Of a stretch of DNA of 64,000 nucleotides, positions 60,037 to 64,000 are shown one piece after another; position 1 is the first letter of the stretch, and each line of letters begins with the position of its first letter. The translations under genes were made by a program, and so were the position numbers. Below the pieces are notes generated by a model, which was given only the letters and a program-made list of their open reading frames with translations, had not been told where the DNA came from and did not search any database. The stretch comes from Spraguea lophii (taxonomy: Eukaryota > Microsporidia > Spragueidae): contig LDOQ01000311.1 in the NCBI GenBank assembly GCA_001887945.1, forward strand, positions 1 through 64,000, written 5' to 3'.

Positions 60037-60801
60037 TTAAGACAACTTTATCTCCTTGGCTATAAAATTAATTGACATATTCGTTAAATCTTTATCTTCA
60101 AACATTTTTATACGTGTATATAATTCTATGTATATATTTTTATTATTATATTGATATTCAACTTTATTTATTAATTTTATTTTATCGTTAAAATATCTAT
60201 TTATAAAATATATCGTACATTTAAGATGATGTTTTATTCTTTCTTTATCGATTTTTGTAAGGTGAGTCTCTCTGCTTTCAACATAGTTCATAAAATCTAA
60301 AAAATTTTTTAAAAGGTTCCTTGTAATGATCATAATTTCAAATTTCATGTTTCTTTTTATTTTAGATAACTCATCAAGCAAAAGTTCTATTTTTTCAATA
60401 TCCTTTTTCAAATACATTAATAAACTATGTAATATCGACCTTTTAATTTTTTTATTATAGGTATTCTCATTTTCTATTGAATATATTGTGTGTTTAAGCA
60501 TATTAAAATTCAATCTTATTGGTTTGATTTCTTTTTCTATAAAATTATAAGAAATATGGTTAGATAGGAAAGATAGATGAATAGATTTCAATTGATCAAC
60601 GACAAATGTTAATGAGTTGAATGGATTCATATAATTTTCTATAATATTATTTTCAGAAGATATATTTTTTGAAATGTTGTATGATAGGTTCTGTAATTCT
60701 CGTATTTTATCAATAATATCGTTTGTAACATCTTTTATTAATTGTTTCTCATATATGGTAATTGACTGAATTATTATAAGAAATAAATGCAAATGAAACA
60801 T
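60037..60801 (-). CDS. Secreted orphan protein, helical
   Basis: I do not recognise this 254-aa protein. It starts with a signal peptide (FHLHLFLIIIQSITIYEK). The rest is almost all helix, Lys/Asn/Ile-rich, with no further membrane segment and few Cys (one, in HHLKCTIYFI). General build and size recall the 47.55-kb orphan, but I see no clear sequence similarity. No C-run precedes the ATG. Probably an exported lineage-specific protein. Confidence 0.6.
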   Translation of the reverse strand: MFHLHLFLIIIQSITIYEKQLIKDVTNDIIDKIRELQNLSYNISKNISSENNIIENYMNPFNSLTFVVDQLKSIHLSFLSNHISYNFIEKEIKPIRLNFNMLKHTIYSIENENTYNKKIKRSILHSLLMYLKKDIEKIELLLDELSKIKRNMKFEIMIITRNLLKNFLDFMNYVESRETHLTKIDKERIKHHLKCTIYFINRYFNDKIKLINKVEYQYNNKNIYIELYTRIKMFEDKDLTNMSINFIAKEIKLS

Positions 60802-61026
60802 GGAATTGATCGATATTTTAAATTTATTATTACAAATAAAACTTTGTTTTGATGAGATTATGGATTTTATACAGTAGTTTTCTGAATAATAGGTAAAATT
60901 AATAAATATTTATTTGTAAATTATTAATTTTTGGCTGATTGTAAAAGAAAAGTTCTGTTAACTAAAAAACTCTTTACCTAAATATCTTGATTAATAGGAG
61001 AGATGCATTAAGGGATTTGATTGAGT

Positions 61027-61172
61027 AGCATAAGGTAGATGAAATTAATGCATATCTGTAACGAAACCAGTTAGTACAAGCTTAGATGTATTTGAGGACC
61101 CGAAGGTCACAGACCATGATAGGCCGCAACCGACAGGGAACTTTGATAAATAAAGGTTTCATTGATAAAAAA
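61027..61172 (+). mobile_element. 5'-truncated SINE with 14-bp target duplication
   Basis: Only the last 146 bp of the element are present (AGCATAAGGTAGATGAAATT to the A-run). GGATTTGATTGAGT (61013-61026) and GGATTTGATTGGGT (61173-61186) flank it exactly, with one difference. A 5'-truncated copy between target duplications is the expected product of incomplete target-primed reverse transcription. Confidence 0.88.
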
Positions 61173-61189
61173 GGATTTGATTGGGTTGA

Positions 61190-62673
61190 ATATTTTAAAA
61201 TCTAATCTTTTTTTAATAATTCCCTAGGGTATTTAAACACAGAAATAGATTTGACATTTCCTGATTATTCGAAGAACAAATAGAAAAATAATAAAAAGTA
61301 TCTCTGAAAACTAAATTTTAATTTGCATGACTTATACACCAATATAGGTCGATACAATTGAAATATCTGTTTCTCATATCAATCTAATTTCATTACCAAC
61401 AGTTAAACAGTTATCAAATAAAACCATTTCGATAAAAATATCTTAAGTGATTTTATCTGAAGATAATGAACACTTTGTGATAATATATATTTCTGCTCTT
61501 TTTAATATGACTAATAAAATATTGTTATACCTTAGTGAATGTGAGTTTAATATCCACATAAACAATATATATGGATATGGTCTTGTAAACACAAATGCTA
61601 TTGTATAGAATGTATATACAATAGCATAAATAAATCTATACATGTTATATTCCTTCCTTTAATATCGTGAAGAAGATATAATACATGGTATATATGATAC
61701 ACATAAGTTTTTATTAAAAATCTTATGATACAAATATTTTTATAAGAAGTTTGATATTAATAATGGTTAATGGTAGATCATATTTGATAAATAATATTAA
61801 GAATTTCCTATTTGGAAAAAAAAGAATAGAATATTTATTCTTATTGTCGTATCCCCCGAGTTTTAATTTCATAGAAAAGTATTCAACATTCTGGGAATAA
61901 AATAATCAGCAGAAAACCAATATATAAAAATAGACAAGTTCTGCAAGATTACATTAGTACAGTTTCAGAAAGTTTAATGGAATCTCAATAGTTTTTAGTA
62001 GCTTTAATGGAAACGTGTTGAATAAAATGAATATGATATACCATGAAATATTTAATTAATGTTATTAACATAATGTATTTAATTTTTTTAAAATAAACAT
62101 TTTTTATTAATATATATCAATTTTCGTTCTTTTTATAATACTCTTCACCATTATTTCGTCAAAAAATAATAATTCTTCCATTTGTCAATATATTTTGTTT
62201 TTTATGGTTGTAAATATCATATATATATTGTTAGATGTTGCATGGAGAACATACATAATTTAAATGGTTGTTTATTTTGAAAGTAATTATAAAAATTTTC
62301 GACTGAAATTTATTCTTTTAAAACCAATAAAAAAATAAAAAAAAGTTTTTAAATAAAATTAAATACATTTTTTAATATCTTTTTCTAGTGTTTCATAATA
62401 ACATCCAAAGTTAACTATCTTAAAACCACCATTAATATTAATATTCAAGCGATAAATATTTTTTAAAAAAAAGTGATCTAATCGGATTTTTGATTTTAAG
62501 TATAAAATATTATTTTAATAATAAAAACAATTTAATAAAGTATACATTGTATATATAAACATTTTTATCTTATTTTAAATGTGACGAAAATTTTCGATTA
62601 TTCATAATTATTAAAATATGAATATTAAAGATCATTTTATAAAAAAAATAAAATCACTTTTAATATTATACCC
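61190..62673. other. Long intergenic stretch
   Basis: About 1.5 kb of AT-rich DNA with no supported gene or repeat. An open frame at 61443-61643 (minus, 66 codons) has no support. ATACCC at the end precedes the ABC transporter ATG. Confidence 0.4.
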
Positions 62674-64000
62674 ATGGATATTTCATGGCAAAACATCTAT
62701 ATTTTTGTACCAAACAATGGAAAAACAGTAGCAGGAAAATACGCACATCTTATAAAAGATTGTTCAGGGAAGGCTAGAAAGGGTAAATTAATGGCGATAA
62801 TGGGTCCAAGTGGGAGTGGAAAAACAACACTTTTAAAAGCATTAGTTGGAAGGATACCACCAGGATCAAAGACGAATGGGGCCATACTAGGTGATGGAGA
62901 GGAAAGAGATCTAAATAGCTGGATAGCAAGAAGTGGATATATAGATCAAGATGATAATGTTTTTGAATCTTCCACTGTATATGATACTATATTGTATGCT
63001 GCTAAGTTCAGATCACCCGATCAAAAAAACATAGAAGAAACAATACAAAAGATTTTAAAAGATTTAAAAATAGACAATATAGCATATAATAAAATGGATA
63101 GTATTTCTGGCGGAGAGAGAAAAAGAACTATGATTGCTGTAGAATTGGTATCTAATCCAGATCTTATATTCTTAGATGAACCAACATCTGGTCTTGATAG
63201 TTATCTTGTTATTTCTTTTATAAAACTTTTAAAAGAATATGCTAGTAAATCGGGAAAGACGATTATTTTTACAATTCACCAACCACCACAAGAAGCATTT
63301 CGATCTTTTGATGATCTCCTTTTACTTGCAAGAGGAGAAACTATTTATTGTGGAGAAGCTAATAAATGTGAAGAATTTTTTAATACTCATGGGTTTACAA
63401 AAATTAGAAATTTGCCTTTCTCTGATTTCATACTCGAATTGCTTATAAGAGAGAATATAGACAGCAGCCCAATCCAAGCTATGATCAGAGAAAATAATCT
63501 TAAATATGCTGGGCATGATTTAAAATATAAAGAGAGAAAGAATAATGATGCTTCTTTTGATTTTAAATTTAATCTTAATCATATAAAATTATTGGTTAAA
63601 AGGAGATTTAGTTTTTTCACTTTTTCGAAAAGAAAAATTATCGGATATCTTTATAGAATGGCTGTAACCCCGATGTCTATTATAAATTATTATACTTTTA
63701 GAATGCTTAGTAAAGACAAAGAAAGCACATTAGATAAGGCACTCTTATGTAAATGTTATACATTTAATTATTATATCTTCTTGTGTCTGTTTGTGACTTT
63801 GAATTGTTGTTCTTGTATATTTACAATACTTCCGGAGCGACCTGTAATTAAAAGGGAAATGGGGATGCGTACATATTCTATGCTTTCTTATTATTTATCA
63901 ATCTGTATATCAGAGCTTTTAGAACTTCTACCATTTACAATTTTACATTCTATCGTAGCATGGATACCTCTTTTAAAATATGTTTCGTTTATACATATAC
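62674..64000 (+). CDS. ABCG-type half transporter (partial, runs off the window)
   Basis: This ATP-binding cassette protein of the ABCG (White/Pdr) type starts at 62674 and is still open at the window end (442 codons). The nucleotide-binding domain comes first: Walker A GPSGSGKTT (about 44-52), signature SGGERKR, Walker B LIFLDEPTSGLDS and the H-loop TIHQPP. Membrane segments begin after residue 330 (YIFLCLFVTLNCCSCIFTIL), with ERPVIKREMGMRTYSMLSYY matching the ABCG coupling region. Domain order NBD-TMD and the GLDS end of Walker B fit ABCG. ATACCC stands directly before the ATG. Substrate unknown; microsporidia use such transporters for lipids or drugs. Confidence 0.93.
   Translation, partial: MDISWQNIYIFVPNNGKTVAGKYAHLIKDCSGKARKGKLMAIMGPSGSGKTTLLKALVGRIPPGSKTNGAILGDGEERDLNSWIARSGYIDQDDNVFESSTVYDTILYAAKFRSPDQKNIEETIQKILKDLKIDNIAYNKMDSISGGERKRTMIAVELVSNPDLIFLDEPTSGLDSYLVISFIKLLKEYASKSGKTIIFTIHQPPQEAFRSFDDLLLLARGETIYCGEANKCEEFFNTHGFTKIRNLPFSDFILELLIRENIDSSPIQAMIRENNLKYAGHDLKYKERKNNDASFDFKFNLNHIKLLVKRRFSFFTFSKRKIIGYLYRMAVTPMSIINYYTFRMLSKDKESTLDKALLCKCYTFNYYIFLCLFVTLNCCSCIFTILPERPVIKREMGMRTYSMLSYYLSICISELLELLPFTILHSIVAWIPLLKYVSFIHI

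Overview
The window looks like nuclear DNA of a microsporidian. By eye it is very AT-rich. The recognisable genes are compact, intron-free versions of eukaryotic proteins, such as TAF5, NC2-beta, CTR9, RPN11, NUF2, CCR4 and UTP15. Most of these housekeeping genes carry a short C-run (CCC or CCCC) just 5' of the start codon, a signal known from microsporidia. Low-complexity Asn/Lys-rich insertions are common. I cannot name the genus from sequence alone.

Layout. 1-10 kb: a secreted deacetylase-like protein, an orphan membrane protein, CTP synthase, RNA polymerase subunit AC19, 6-phosphogluconate dehydrogenase and a Lys/Glu-rich orphan, separated by transposon relics. 10-14.7 kb: gene-poor, with Merlin-type and Tc1-type transposase relics, a membrane-anchored USP-like protein and a small MITE-like hairpin. 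14.7-45.1 kb: the gene-dense part, holding TAF5, RPS20, NC2-beta, a MED4-like protein, ECT1, TRM9, a SAPS-domain protein, CTR9, RPS7, RPN11, NUF2, a CTLH-domain protein, CCR4, an ArfGAP and UTP15, plus a few orphans. 45.1-61.2 kb: a patchwork of segmental duplications, two 5S rRNA genes, decayed LRR and secreted-protein genes, at least three Merlin transposase relics, one TAA-flanked insertion and many copies of one short interspersed element. 61.2-64 kb: a long non-coding stretch and the start of an ABCG-type transporter that runs off the window.

The most notable system is a dispersed, comparatively GC-rich element of about 490 bp with at least twelve copies or fragments. One end resembles a tRNA, with good A-box and B-box matches. 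The other end is A-rich. Several copies are flanked by 12-14 bp target-site duplications, and one copy is 5'-truncated between such duplications. This fits a tRNA-derived SINE that has been active recently: three copies are nearly identical, one sits about 40 bp from the ECT1 start codon, and two are nested inside DNA transposons.

The core genes cover transcription (AC19, TAF5, NC2-beta, MED4-like, CTR9), ribosome synthesis and translation (RPS7, RPS20, UTP15, TRM9, 5S rRNA), mRNA decay (CCR4), protein turnover (RPN11, CTLH protein, USP-like), trafficking (ArfGAP), mitosis (NUF2), and lipid, nucleotide and sugar metabolism (ECT1, CTP synthase, 6PGDH). CTP synthase supplies the CTP that ECT1 uses. 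The C-run marks most of the housekeeping starts. It is missing before the secreted, membrane or orphan genes, which may therefore use another start signal.
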